A stretch of DNA of 64,000 nucleotides. It comes from Planctomycetaceae bacterium (GTDB lineage Bacteria > Planctomycetota > Phycisphaerae > Phycisphaerales > SM1A02). A program made the position numbers and the translations under genes. Under the pieces are notes generated by a model, which saw only the letters and a list, made by a program, of their open reading frames with translations, was not told the DNA's origin and did not search any database. Shown here in pieces: positions 29,626-38,506 of this stretch. The stretch lies in the NCBI GenBank assembly GCA_027490145.1, contig JAIXYQ010000006.1:372001-436000 (forward strand). The letters run 5' to 3'. Every line of letters starts with the position of its first letter. The stretch's first letter is position 1.

Positions 29626-31262
29626 TCGGTGCCTCCATCCTGCTTGGACTTGCCGCCACCTTGGCCGCCACCCTGCCCGCCCTGCTTGTTGCCCTTGCCG
29701 CCGCCTTGGCCGCCCTTGCCGCCGCCACCACCGCCGCCTTGGCCGCCGCCCTGGCCGCCGCGGCGTTCGGGTGCCTTGCCGGTTCCCGCCGCAGGATCGG
29801 TGTTCTTCACCGCGCGCTGCGCGTGCACCGCTTCGAGGTAGCTGTCCATCTGCTTGACGAGCGCCGCGACGAGTTCGGCGTTGGCTGCGGCCAGGTCGTT
29901 CGACTCGGCACGGTCCTTCGCGATGTCGTAGAGCTTGATCGTGCCGGCGTCGTCGTTGCGCACGAGCTTCCACTGGTCGCGGTAGATCGCCGTGGCCGGA
30001 CCGCCGTTGTTCAGGTCGTAGTGCGGGAAGTGGATGACCAGGTCGGGGAACGCGCGCTGCACCGCATCGGTGCCACCCTTGAACGCAGGCACCAGCGTGC
30101 CGCCCTCGATCGCAGGGACCGATGACAACGCGGTCGGCTGCTTCACCGGCGACCCCGCAAGATCCAGCATCGTGGGCACCAGGTCCATGCCACAGGCGCG
30201 GACATGGCTGATGGCGCCGGCCTTCACGCCTGGGCCTCGAACGATCAGTGGCACACGGATGCCGCCTTCACTCACGCTGCCCTTGGCTCCGCTGAAGGGC
30301 GGATTCGCCTGCTGGCGACCGCCACCACCGCCGCCACCCTGCGCGCCGTGGTCGGCGCTGTAGAAGACGAACGTGCGATCCGCGATCCCCAGTTCGGCGA
30401 TCGCCGTGAGCACGCGACCGACCTGCGCGTCCACGAGGTTCGCACCCGCGATCGCGCCCATCGGCTTGCCGCTCACACCGGGCACGAGCCCCTTCGCCGT
30501 GGCGAGCGATTCGGGCGTGGCCTCCTCCTCGGAGCCGAAGCCGTAGTGTGAGATCTGCAGGTAGAAGGGCGTGCCGGCCTTCACTTGCTCGCGCATGAAC
30601 GCGATGCCGCGATCGGTGATCTCGACCGCCTGCTTGGGGTTGGGTGCGGTACCGCGCTCGGGCCCCTGGTTCGAGTTCGCGCCGTCGCAGAGCGTGAAGC
30701 CGAGCTGCGTCGGCGACTTGCGGCCGACGTGCCACTTGCCGAAGTGCGCGCTCGCGTAGCCCAGGTCGCCGAGCAGACCGCCGGTCGTCTTCACGCCCGC
30801 CGGCAGGTCGACATCCGCCGTGGGCGGGATCATGCGCATGAGCTTGTACGGCGATTCGCCGTCCTCGGTCTTGCGTCCGCCCTCGGCCTGGTAGGTCATG
30901 TGCAGCTTGGCCGGGCTGATGCCGGTCACGAAACTCGTCCGCGACGGCGTGCAGCGCGGGCACGTGACGTAGAAGTCGCTGAAGCGCGTGCCTTCCTTCG
31001 CAAACGCCTCGAGGTTCGGCGTCAGGCCGGCGGGGCGCGCGGTGCTCGGCGGCTCGCCGTCCATGTCGACCGAGGTGCTCGACCAGCCCTGCGCCTCGGC
31101 CTGGATGAAAACGAAGTTCGGCTTCGCGGCGGACGCGGCAGCCTTGCCGGGCTTGGCTCCATCGGTGGGCTGTTGGCCCACGGGCGGCGCGCCGACGAGC
31201 GCGAGCGTCATGGAGGTGGCGAGTGCAATGAGCGATGGGACGATGGATGCCATGTGGATCAT
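29622..31262 (-). CDS. Secreted sulfatase with Gly-rich C-terminal tail
   Basis: This 546-residue type I sulfatase has a signal peptide and the formylglycine motif Cys104-Thr-Pro-Ser-Arg108, which must be oxidised by a formylglycine-generating enzyme. A late SADHGAQGG segment carries the second metal/substrate site. At the usual metal-binding DD pair near the N-terminus the sequence reads IQAEAQGW, so both aspartates are replaced. The last ~50 residues are a GGQGG/GGGKG tract like those of the next gene. The ATG at 31262 overlaps the anti-sigma stop (ATGA). ATG at 31253 is an alternative start. The substrate is presumably a sulfated glycan. Confidence 0.9.
   Translation of the reverse strand: MIHMASIVPSLIALATSMTLALVGAPPVGQQPTDGAKPGKAAASAAKPNFVFIQAEAQGWSSTSVDMDGEPPSTARPAGLTPNLEAFAKEGTRFSDFYVTCPRCTPSRTSFVTGISPAKLHMTYQAEGGRKTEDGESPYKLMRMIPPTADVDLPAGVKTTGGLLGDLGYASAHFGKWHVGRKSPTQLGFTLCDGANSNQGPERGTAPNPKQAVEITDRGIAFMREQVKAGTPFYLQISHYGFGSEEEATPESLATAKGLVPGVSGKPMGAIAGANLVDAQVGRVLTAIAELGIADRTFVFYSADHGAQGGGGGGGRQQANPPFSGAKGSVSEGGIRVPLIVRGPGVKAGAISHVRACGMDLVPTMLDLAGSPVKQPTALSSVPAIEGGTLVPAFKGGTDAVQRAFPDLVIHFPHYDLNNGGPATAIYRDQWKLVRNDDAGTIKLYDIAKDRAESNDLAAANAELVAALVKQMDSYLEAVHAQRAVKNTDPAAGTGKAPERRGGQGGGQGGGGGGGKGGQGGGKGNKQGGQGGGQGGGKSKQDGGTE
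29640..29765 (-). repeat. Gly-rich coding repeat at the sulfatase C-terminus
   Basis: Degenerate repeats encode a Gly/Gln/Lys tail (GGQGGGQGG, GGKGGQGGG, GNKQGGQGG). The same composition recurs in the two downstream operon proteins. Confidence 0.65.
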
Positions 31263-32239
31263 TCCTCGATGACGTGACGATCGGGAGCGTGATGGGCGGC
31301 GTGCCCGTAGAACGCATCGGGTTGCGACGACTCATCGCGGAGCTGGAACTCGACTGAGCGCGGACCGCCGCGTGCCTGCGGAAGGTTGCCCAACTGCATG
31401 GAGTGGATGATTGAGGTCGCCGGGTCGTAGGCGATCTCGATGGTGCGCGGGCCGCCACGCGCATCGGCGCGCCGCGAGCCGACGATGCGCGGCCGGGGCT
31501 GGCCGAGCCCGGGCGCCGGCGGCACGAGCACGAGGTCGTACGACGCACCGAGTTCCGCCAGGCTCTCGTGCGGGTGCACGAACGGCAGGTCGAACTTGCT
31601 GCCGGGCACCGCACCGCTGAACCGCCGCAGGTCCTTGCTCGTGCGCACGGCGCCGTCTTCGCGCACCAGCCAGGCCTGCGTGCCGTCGCAGCCGGTGATC
31701 ACTCGGCGACCCTCGGCATCGATCCGCACGAGCACGTAGCGATCGGGATCACGAACGGTCAGGATGGCCCCGTCGATCGAAGGCTGCTTGTCGCGCGCCG
31801 GGGCCGGTGCATCGGCGGCGGGTGCGGCATCGCGGCGGCGCTTGCCGCCCTGCTCATCGACGGCGCGCAGCACATAGGTGCGGTCACCGGTGCGCGCGCG
31901 GGCGACGAGACGAGCCACCACATCACCGGCGTTGGCCGTGGGCGACGTGCGAAGGCCGGTCCACAGCAGGAGTCCGGCCACCGCAAGCACGGCCGCCGCG
32001 GCAGCCACTCGGCGCACGATGGTCCATGCAGCGATCTGCCGCGCACTGGTGCGACCGATGACCGCAGCACCATGCTCCTTCGACAACGCATCGTGCAGCA
32101 CGGCCAAGGCGGCGACCTCACGGGCCAGCTCCGGATCGCTGGCCAGGGCCTGGCTGAGTCGATCCGCCCCCGCTGCATCGAGCGTGCCGTCGAGCATGGC
32201 GTGGGCGAGGCCAAGCAGTTGGTCGCGATCCTGGCTCAC
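31259..32239 (-). CDS. Membrane anti-sigma factor
   Basis: This 326-residue protein has a helical cytoplasmic start (residues 1-70), which should hold the sigma factor. One membrane helix follows at about 73-93, then a periplasmic domain of about 230 residues containing a segment reminiscent of LolA/outer-membrane-carrier-like or MucB-like folds (VLRAVDEQ, DRYVLVRIDAEGRRVITG). No zinc-binding HxxxCxxC is present, so it is not a ZAS-type anti-sigma. It overlaps the sigma gene (ATGA) and the sulfatase gene (ATGA). The order sigma then membrane protein supports the assignment. Without that context it would be a hypothetical protein. Confidence 0.8.
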   Translation of the reverse strand: MSQDRDQLLGLAHAMLDGTLDAAGADRLSQALASDPELAREVAALAVLHDALSKEHGAAVIGRTSARQIAAWTIVRRVAAAAAVLAVAGLLLWTGLRTSPTANAGDVVARLVARARTGDRTYVLRAVDEQGGKRRRDAAPAADAPAPARDKQPSIDGAILTVRDPDRYVLVRIDAEGRRVITGCDGTQAWLVREDGAVRTSKDLRRFSGAVPGSKFDLPFVHPHESLAELGASYDLVLVPPAPGLGQPRPRIVGSRRADARGGPRTIEIAYDPATSIIHSMQLGNLPQARGGPRSVEFQLRDESSQPDAFYGHAAHHAPDRHVIEE

Positions 32240-32760
32240 GCTGTGCCCCCGTCCCCGGCGGCGCGTGCATCGATGCAGTCGCGCAGCTGTTCACGAAGCC
32301 GTTGCAGCGACTTCGCGACCGTGTTCGGGTGTAGGCCCATGAGTTCGGCGATGCGGGCCGGCTTCAGGTCGCCGCGGTAGCGCAGGTCACAGAGTTCGCG
32401 CTGCTGTGCGGGTAGTGCCTGGATGCAGTCCGTCAGGTGGTCGAGCCGCGCGCGATCGGCGGAGCCGGCCTGCTCGAACGCCGCAGCCAGGCTGTCCTGC
32501 GCGGCTTCACTCAGCGGTACGGGGAAGCGGGCACCGCGGCGACGGGCGTCGGCGGCGGCGCGGCGGGCGATCGTCAGCGCCCAGGGCAGGAACGGGCGCG
32601 CGGGGTCGTAGGTGCCGAAGGACTCGAGCACGGCGACCGCGGTCTCCTGCAGCACCTCGTCGCGGAGCGCTGCGTTGCCCACGAGCGCGTGCACGAACGC
32701 GCTCACCGCAGGCTGCGCGGCGGTCCAGAGGGCAAAGGCTTGCTTGGTGCGCTGATCCAC
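32236..32760 (-). CDS. ECF-type RNA polymerase sigma factor
   Basis: This 174-residue protein has sigma region 2 at about residues 15-75 (LRDEVLQETAVAVLESFGTYDP, WALTIARRAAADARRR) and region 4 at about 105-160 (CIQALPAQQRELCDLRYRG, then a helix-turn-helix IAELMGLHPNTVAKSLQRLREQL). It is of the planctomycete/verrucomicrobial ECF kind. It heads a five-gene operon whose junctions are all 4-nt overlaps, so it probably controls the secreted enzymes encoded behind it. It diverges from the Fic gene. Confidence 0.92.
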   Translation of the reverse strand: MDQRTKQAFALWTAAQPAVSAFVHALVGNAALRDEVLQETAVAVLESFGTYDPARPFLPWALTIARRAAADARRRGARFPVPLSEAAQDSLAAAFEQAGSADRARLDHLTDCIQALPAQQRELCDLRYRGDLKPARIAELMGLHPNTVAKSLQRLREQLRDCIDARAAGDGGTA

Positions 32761-32838
32761 TGTGAGGGATTCCCGCGTCAGACCGGATCGTGACGGGGAT
32801 TCCCCAATTCTCGCCCGCTCCAGGCCACCCCGATCGGC

Positions 32839-32869
32839 ATGAGCGATGAACCGCCCTTCTATCGCTCAT
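32839..32869. promoter_or_regulatory. Perfect 9-bp inverted repeat between the ECF operon and fic
   Basis: ATGAGCGAT (32839-32847) and ATCGCTCAT (32861-32869) are perfect inverse copies whose centres are 22 bp apart, about two helical turns. The repeat ends 22 bp before the Fic start codon and lies in the divergent region shared with the sigma gene. A dimeric repressor site is plausible. A hairpin in the fic leader is the alternative. Confidence 0.5.
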
Positions 32870-32891
32870 GTGTGATGGATAAGATGGCGCC

Positions 32892-34067
32892 ATGCCGACT
32901 TGGAACTGGCAACTCCCGCAGTGGCCTGAGCTTCGGTGTGATCCCGCGAGCTTGGCGGAAGCCGAAGCCCGGTTCGCGGCCGGCGCAACCGTTCTGCTGA
33001 CCACGCTGGCCGCGTCATCCACCGAGTCGGTGGAGCGCATCATGGTCGAGCTGGTCTCGGACGAAGCGGTCACCACGTCGACGATCGAAGGCGAACTCCT
33101 CGATCGGGACAGCGTGCAGCGCTCGATCCGGCGGGCGCTGAGCCTTGGACTGCCCGATGCGGCCGCGACACCGGCCGAGCGCGGCATCGCAGAACTGCTC
33201 GTCGATGTCTGTCGGACCTTCACGCAGCCGCTCGATGCCGTGACCCTGCATCGATGGCATGCCATGGTCATGCGCGGACGCGATGCGCGGGCCGAACCCG
33301 GCCGATGGCGCACGAGCGCCGAACCGATGCAGGTCGTCAGCGGTCGGCTCGATCGTCCGACGGTGCACTTCGAAGCGCCGCCTGCCGAGCGCGTCCCGGG
33401 CGAGATGCAGCGCTTCATCGAGTGGTTCAACGCCACGGAACCCACGGTCGATGCTCCAAAGCTGGGCGCGCTGGCACGCGCTGGCCTGGCGCACGGGTGG
33501 TTCGAGAGCATCCATCCCTTCGCGGATGGCAACGGTCGGATCGGTCGTGCACTGTCCGAGAAGGCCCTTGCGCAGTCGATGCCGCATCCTTCTTTGACGG
33601 CGCTCTCGCCCGTGATCCTGGCCCGGCGCGGCGACTACTACCGTGCGCTTGCGCAGGCCAGCACCACGCTCGACGTCGGCCCCTGGCAGCGGTGGTTCGC
33701 GGGCATCGCGCTCCAGGCCCAGGCGCGTTCGATCGCCGAAGTCCAGTTCATCGCCGCCAAGGTGCGCATGCTCGCGGCGCTCGGGCGTGACCTGAATGTG
33801 CGTCAGGAAAAGGCGCTCCTTCGCATGATGGAGCGCGGTTCGACGGGATTCGAGGGCGGCATGACGGCCTCGAAGTACATGGCCATCACGCGCGCAAGCC
33901 CCGCGACCGCCACGCGCGACCTGGCAGGGCTCGCGGAGCTCCGCGCACTGGTGCCGCACGGTGCGCGCCGCCACATGCGCTACGAACTGCAGCTGCCGGT
34001 CTGCCCCGTGCCGACGATCACGGTGCTGCCGACTGGAGCGATCGTGGAGACGGTGTCGACCCCCTGA
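32892..34067 (+). CDS. fic: Fic family protein (predicted AMP transferase)
   Basis: Fic enzymes transfer AMP, or another nucleotide part, to hydroxyl groups of target proteins. The catalytic motif HPFADGNGRIGR is complete (residues 208-219). An N-terminal inhibitory helix motif T62-STI-E66-G67 fits the class II auto-inhibition pattern (S/T)xxxE(G/N). A DUF4172-like N-terminal part precedes the Fic core, and a winged-helix-like C-terminus follows it (ASKYMAITRASPATATRDLAGL). The 391-residue length is typical. It neighbours a defence-like gene pair but could equally be a housekeeping regulator. Confidence 0.93.
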   Translation: MPTWNWQLPQWPELRCDPASLAEAEARFAAGATVLLTTLAASSTESVERIMVELVSDEAVTTSTIEGELLDRDSVQRSIRRALSLGLPDAAATPAERGIAELLVDVCRTFTQPLDAVTLHRWHAMVMRGRDARAEPGRWRTSAEPMQVVSGRLDRPTVHFEAPPAERVPGEMQRFIEWFNATEPTVDAPKLGALARAGLAHGWFESIHPFADGNGRIGRALSEKALAQSMPHPSLTALSPVILARRGDYYRALAQASTTLDVGPWQRWFAGIALQAQARSIAEVQFIAAKVRMLAALGRDLNVRQEKALLRMMERGSTGFEGGMTASKYMAITRASPATATRDLAGLAELRALVPHGARRHMRYELQLPVCPVPTITVLPTGAIVETVSTP

Positions 34068-34211
34068 CCACCGAGGACACGCGGAAGTCGCGGTCGCCGG
34101 GGTGGATGGCGAGCGTGACGGTGCAGTCGCGGCAGCCGTGGCGCAGCACCTGATCGACGGCGATGCGGCGGGCGCCGCCGATACCCCGTCAGGCACTAGG
34201 CTGAACCGAGC

Positions 34212-35189
34212 ATGTCCCGAGCACGAGTCACCGGCAGCCACTCAGCGTTAGCGAAGGAGGCCCACCGTCACCTCCTCCTGCTCGAGCGACTGCAACACCT
34301 GCTCCGCGACAGCCGGTACACCACGACCTACAAGTTCGCGGTGCTTCATGCGTTGTGTGATCTTGCACTTGAGATGCCAGTACGGGAACAGCGGGTGCCG
34401 CTCACGCAGCTGGCCGAACGCGTGATGGAGCTCTACTGGCAGCAGGTCATTCCCTTCCAGGCGCCCAGTGCGCGCAAACCGGTTTCGTTGCGCCAGAGCA
34501 CCGGCGGGCCCGCTGCGGTCCTCCAGCTTGTGACGAGTTGTCGATCGGCAGGAATCGGTCGCCGGGGCGCCCGATCGAAGGCAGACCGCCGGGTTGACTA
34601 CACACCGACGATGCTGGCCCTTCTTAAGAAGGATGTGCTACGCCGGTTGCAGCCTGGGGCCACGCCCTTCCTCTACCGAATGCCGATCGGCCGTCAAGAA
34701 CTGGAGTTGTGTCCCGGCGTTGCCGACGCTCTGCGCCGCTTCCACGGTTTGCTCACCGACACGATCCAGGCACGGTGGACGGCGTGGATCGAGCAGCGCA
34801 ATCCACAGGTTCGTGGGAGCGACGCGCTGCGCGAGCATCTCTTCGGGATCGATCGGATCCGCCTGCGAGCGGTGGTACGGCCGCTCTTGGCGCTGCAGGA
34901 CGGCCGCTGCTTCTATTCAGGCATGCGCATCACGGAACGCACGGCCGAGGTCGACCATGTCCTGCCCTGGAGCCTGACCCGCAACAACTCAGTCGGCAAC
35001 CTGGTGCTTGCCAGCAAGCGCGCTAACCTCGCGAAGGGCGATCGCTTGCCGACGGTAGATGAAGCGAAGCGTTGGATCGAGCGGAATAGGGACCACTCTG
35101 ATGCTCTAGCGCGAATTGCCGAGGCGGCGAATCTTGAGTGGAGACCGGAAGGCTTGACGCGACTGGCGCGAAGTCTCTCGACGCAGTGA
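34212..35189 (+). CDS. HNH endonuclease
   Basis: This 325-residue protein has an N-terminal helical domain (LLLLERLQHLLRDSRYTTTYKF, about residues 22-45) and a C-terminal HNH nuclease domain at about 228-280. The HNH core reads RCFYSGMRI, then EVDHVLPWSL with the catalytic His, then NSVGNLVLASKRANLAKGD with the Asn and final Lys/Asp. Only one of the usual zinc-knuckle cysteines is present. It should cut DNA in a metal-dependent way. It ends 15 bp from the convergent helicase gene. The 144 bp before it hold no gene I can support. Confidence 0.85.
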   Translation: MSRARVTGSHSALAKEAHRHLLLLERLQHLLRDSRYTTTYKFAVLHALCDLALEMPVREQRVPLTQLAERVMELYWQQVIPFQAPSARKPVSLRQSTGGPAAVLQLVTSCRSAGIGRRGARSKADRRVDYTPTMLALLKKDVLRRLQPGATPFLYRMPIGRQELELCPGVADALRRFHGLLTDTIQARWTAWIEQRNPQVRGSDALREHLFGIDRIRLRAVVRPLLALQDGRCFYSGMRITERTAEVDHVLPWSLTRNNSVGNLVLASKRANLAKGDRLPTVDEAKRWIERNRDHSDALARIAEAANLEWRPEGLTRLARSLSTQ

Positions 35190-35204
35190 TTCTTCCCGCG
35201 CCGA

Positions 35205-38200
35205 CTAGCGCGCGCGAGATGCGATCTCGAACCAAGCCGGCGGCAAGGGCACCGCGAGTTCACCGGTGACACTGATGGGTCGTTCCCCCTGAAGCTCAGT
35301 GGGGCGGAAGGAACCCATGAAGCAGAACGGGGATGAACCGAACTCGTCTTTCTGGCTTTGGCGCACAAAGAGCCACATCGTTCCTAGCCCCTGTTTCGCC
35401 CTGAGGATTCGCTGCCCAACTTCCGACTCAACATAGGTTGCGGCAGGAGTTTGCCAATGAAACACCGATGGGCTCACCGCATAGTCTCGATATCGCGTGC
35501 GCTCTGTGAACCCCTCGCCGTCCTTATCCAGCGTGACGAACATGACGCTGGAAGAGTGCGAGGGGAGCCAGAGTAACCCCTCCCGTGGCACCCCGGACCA
35601 GCAAGATTTCCAGCCGAATGCAGCCAGGGCTTGCAATCGAGTGTATGAGCCATGAATGAGTAAAGGCACCGGCAGTTCCGCAACCTCAGCTGGGGTCAAC
35701 CGAGGCAGGCCAATACTTGCCGCTCCGGCATCGAGCAAGTCTTGACACTCCGTGCGAAGCACTACGTTCTCTCTCAACTCACCGAGGACGTCGAGCACAC
35801 CTGCTGCGCCATCCAGCCCCCGCTTGCGCTTCACGGCATCCGCAAAGCCAACGCAGACCATGTCGCTGCGCAACCGGTCGCTCTGGGATAGACCAGCCAC
35901 CACGGTCCGCGGATCAGAATGCTCGAGCTCCTTCAGGAGCTTCACACCAAACGAGGTAACACCGTTGTCGCGCATGGCTGCGAGCGCGCCAAGCCCAGCG
36001 AGAAAGGGCGAGATGGAGCCGAGATCACTTGCACCGCCGTCGCCATTCGCCGCCTGGCGAAGCGCGCACCACGCCCGCTTTCCACCTTGCCCGGAGTACA
36101 GCTCGCGCGGATCAAGCTGGCGCCAGTCAAGAAACTCCCGAAGCGAGGGATGGCGTTCGAGCTGCTCACGCTGAAACCTGATGTCTTCCACCCATTGCGC
36201 GGTAAGGCCACGAATTGCCGAGCGAATGCTGGCGATCACGCGCTCTTGCGCAACGCGTTCTAACGTGACCGAGCAACCGGCAGGCAAAGCCGAGAAACCG
36301 CTTCTCACTTGACCCTCAATGGAGACCCCTGGATCAGCCAGCAGCGCTCTCAGCCGCTGGTCGAACCGATACTCCTGACGGTGCTGTCCGACGAAGTCCA
36401 ACACCGTCAAGCAGTCCTTACCCGACCCGGGCGACAGTCGAAGCCCACGGCCAAGCTGTTGCAGAAACACGGTCAAGCTGTTTGTGGGCCGCATGAACAG
36501 CACCGTGTCAACCTCAGGGATGTCAACTCCTTCATTGAACAGGTCCGCAACGAAAACAAGCTGCGTCTCTCCGCGCCGCAACCGGCCAATCACCTCGTCA
36601 CGTCGCTCAAGGTCATCTGATCCATCAAGTGACTCGGCACGAAGTCCAGAACGACCTTGACTCTCTGCGGTTGCGCGCCACCTCTCGAACACGCCGGCCA
36701 TGTAACGAGCATGGTCCACCCCACTACAGAATCCGATCGCGCGCATACGCGAGGGGTTGGCAACATAGTTGTCAATCGCGGCGCTCACACCACTCACCCA
36801 AGATTGACCAGCCAAGATGTATCGACTCTCTACGGCTGACATGACGTAACCGCGTTGGCTCAACCAGCCCACCTCACGGAGGTCGATGTCATCTGTAACT
36901 CCGAAGTACCGAAACGGCACAAGCAGTCGACGTGCAATCGCATCGGGTAATCGAATCTCGGCCGTCACTCGCGATTCAAAGTGCCGCGTCACATCGGATC
37001 CATCAGCGCGCTCAGGCGTTGCGGTCAGGCCGAGCAGCGAAGCGGGATCGAGGGACTCAAGAAGCTCACGCCACGTCGGCGCTTCCCCGTGATGAACTTC
37101 GTCTACGACCACAAAGTCGAAGTCACCTGGGGACATGGAGCCGTCACGCACACGGGCCGACCACGACTGGATCGAGGCAAACAGCGCTTGACAAGGCCAA
37201 TCGTTCTCTCCGCCCACCAAGAACCCGCCGAAGTTGAGATCACGCAAGACTTGGCCGAACATGACCCGGGCTTGACGGAGGATGCGCTCTGATTGCGCGA
37301 TATACAGCAGCTTTGGACGGCGTCCCTCGCGGGCAACAAAGTCGGCTTCGAAGCGGCGATAGTCGAAAGCCGCAATCATCGTCTTTCCGGTTCCCGTCGC
37401 CGCGACGACAAGATGCCGCCGACGTCCGAGCAAACGGTCAACCTGAATCTTGTCAAGGATGGCCTGCTGGAACGGCTTTGGCTCAAGATCAAAGAGAGGA
37501 AGCGAAACAGCTTGAGGAGCCACACCCGCGAGTGCGCCCGATTCGCGCGCTACCAAGTCCCTGAACTGCTGGTGAGTCGGGTGGTCCTCTGCGAGGCCGT
37601 ACTCGATGAACTCAGGGTCGCCCCACCATTGGTCGAATGTCTCTTCGATCTTGGTCCACAATCCAGGCGAAGCAACTTGAGACAGGCGAACGGTCCATTC
37701 AAGGCCTTCGGTGAGCGCTGGCCGCGACAGGTTCGCAGATCCAACGTAGGCGCTACCGAATCCACTGCTGCGCGCATGGATGTAGGCCTTGGCATGTAGT
37801 CGCGTTGAGTCGGTCTCAGTGGAGAAGCGGATCCGAAGCCGCCCGTGATGCTGCCTTGACACGGCAGCAAGAACGTCCAATGCCTTCGGATCTGTTGCAC
37901 CCATGTACGCCGTCGTGACCACCCGCATCGAGCCGCCACGCTCGAGAAATGCAGCCACATCGCTCTGCAACAGCTTGACAGCGCTGAGCTTGATGAAGGA
38001 CACCAGCCAGTCCACGCGATCGCAGGTAGCCAGCTCGCGCTTCAACTGCAGCAGAAGGCTCTCAGTGCCTTCTCTGCCTGTGAGAAGTCCATGGTCGGAG
38101 AGATCTGGCGGTTGATCGCCGCGCTTCGGGCCGATGCGCTCGAGCACCTGCGGCTGGATTGAAGTCGCGCGAACAGCCTCGCTATCAGTTCCATTACCGA

Positions 38201-38483
38201 TGAAGGCGAGCAACCGATTAGCGAGCTCGATGTCCGACTGCGTGGCTTCTCGATCAAGACCAAGCCGCTCCTCCAGGGACTCCAGAAGCGACACCGCGAG
38301 CTCTCTTGCCACAAGCCGCGCATCCCGACCCTTCATCGGCCGCGTCGCCACCTCGAATCCCGCCCGACGAGCGGACTCCAGCAACTCCGACACCCGGCCG
38401 TCAATCAGACTGTCATACAGCCCCTCAACCGGTAGCCCGTTGACTCGGCGGATTCGTCGGTAGGAGGGCGATTCGAACGACAC
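35205..38483 (-). CDS. PLD-family nuclease / SF2 helicase / DUF3427 protein
   Basis: This 1092-residue multi-domain protein starts with a phospholipase-D-like nuclease domain (about residues 130-290) with the HKD-type motif HAKAYIH near 230 and GSANLS shortly after. The SF2 helicase core follows, with Walker A AATGTGKT (about 361), DEVHH (about 458), LTATPERAD, and motif VI QQLGRGLR (about 673). The last ~300 residues match the DUF3427 type. Proteins of this architecture are found in bacterial defence islands. Base composition is visibly lower in GC than the flanking genes, which suggests transfer. Confidence 0.9.
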   Translation of the reverse strand: MSFESPSYRRIRRVNGLPVEGLYDSLIDGRVSELLESARRAGFEVATRPMKGRDARLVARELAVSLLESLEERLGLDREATQSDIELANRLLAFIGNGTDSEAVRATSIQPQVLERIGPKRGDQPPDLSDHGLLTGREGTESLLLQLKRELATCDRVDWLVSFIKLSAVKLLQSDVAAFLERGGSMRVVTTAYMGATDPKALDVLAAVSRQHHGRLRIRFSTETDSTRLHAKAYIHARSSGFGSAYVGSANLSRPALTEGLEWTVRLSQVASPGLWTKIEETFDQWWGDPEFIEYGLAEDHPTHQQFRDLVARESGALAGVAPQAVSLPLFDLEPKPFQQAILDKIQVDRLLGRRRHLVVAATGTGKTMIAAFDYRRFEADFVAREGRRPKLLYIAQSERILRQARVMFGQVLRDLNFGGFLVGGENDWPCQALFASIQSWSARVRDGSMSPGDFDFVVVDEVHHGEAPTWRELLESLDPASLLGLTATPERADGSDVTRHFESRVTAEIRLPDAIARRLLVPFRYFGVTDDIDLREVGWLSQRGYVMSAVESRYILAGQSWVSGVSAAIDNYVANPSRMRAIGFCSGVDHARYMAGVFERWRATAESQGRSGLRAESLDGSDDLERRDEVIGRLRRGETQLVFVADLFNEGVDIPEVDTVLFMRPTNSLTVFLQQLGRGLRLSPGSGKDCLTVLDFVGQHRQEYRFDQRLRALLADPGVSIEGQVRSGFSALPAGCSVTLERVAQERVIASIRSAIRGLTAQWVEDIRFQREQLERHPSLREFLDWRQLDPRELYSGQGGKRAWCALRQAANGDGGASDLGSISPFLAGLGALAAMRDNGVTSFGVKLLKELEHSDPRTVVAGLSQSDRLRSDMVCVGFADAVKRKRGLDGAAGVLDVLGELRENVVLRTECQDLLDAGAASIGLPRLTPAEVAELPVPLLIHGSYTRLQALAAFGWKSCWSGVPREGLLWLPSHSSSVMFVTLDKDGEGFTERTRYRDYAVSPSVFHWQTPAATYVESEVGQRILRAKQGLGTMWLFVRQSQKDEFGSSPFCFMGSFRPTELQGERPISVTGELAVPLPPAWFEIASRAR

Positions 38484-38506
38484 TGCCGGAGCTTAACCGA
38501 GCCCCC

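Noticed and set aside
34068-34211. Coding-like sequence on the minus strand between fic and the HNH gene
   Set aside because: The frame has a stop close upstream and no start codon. It is too short to call, though a gene remnant cannot be excluded.
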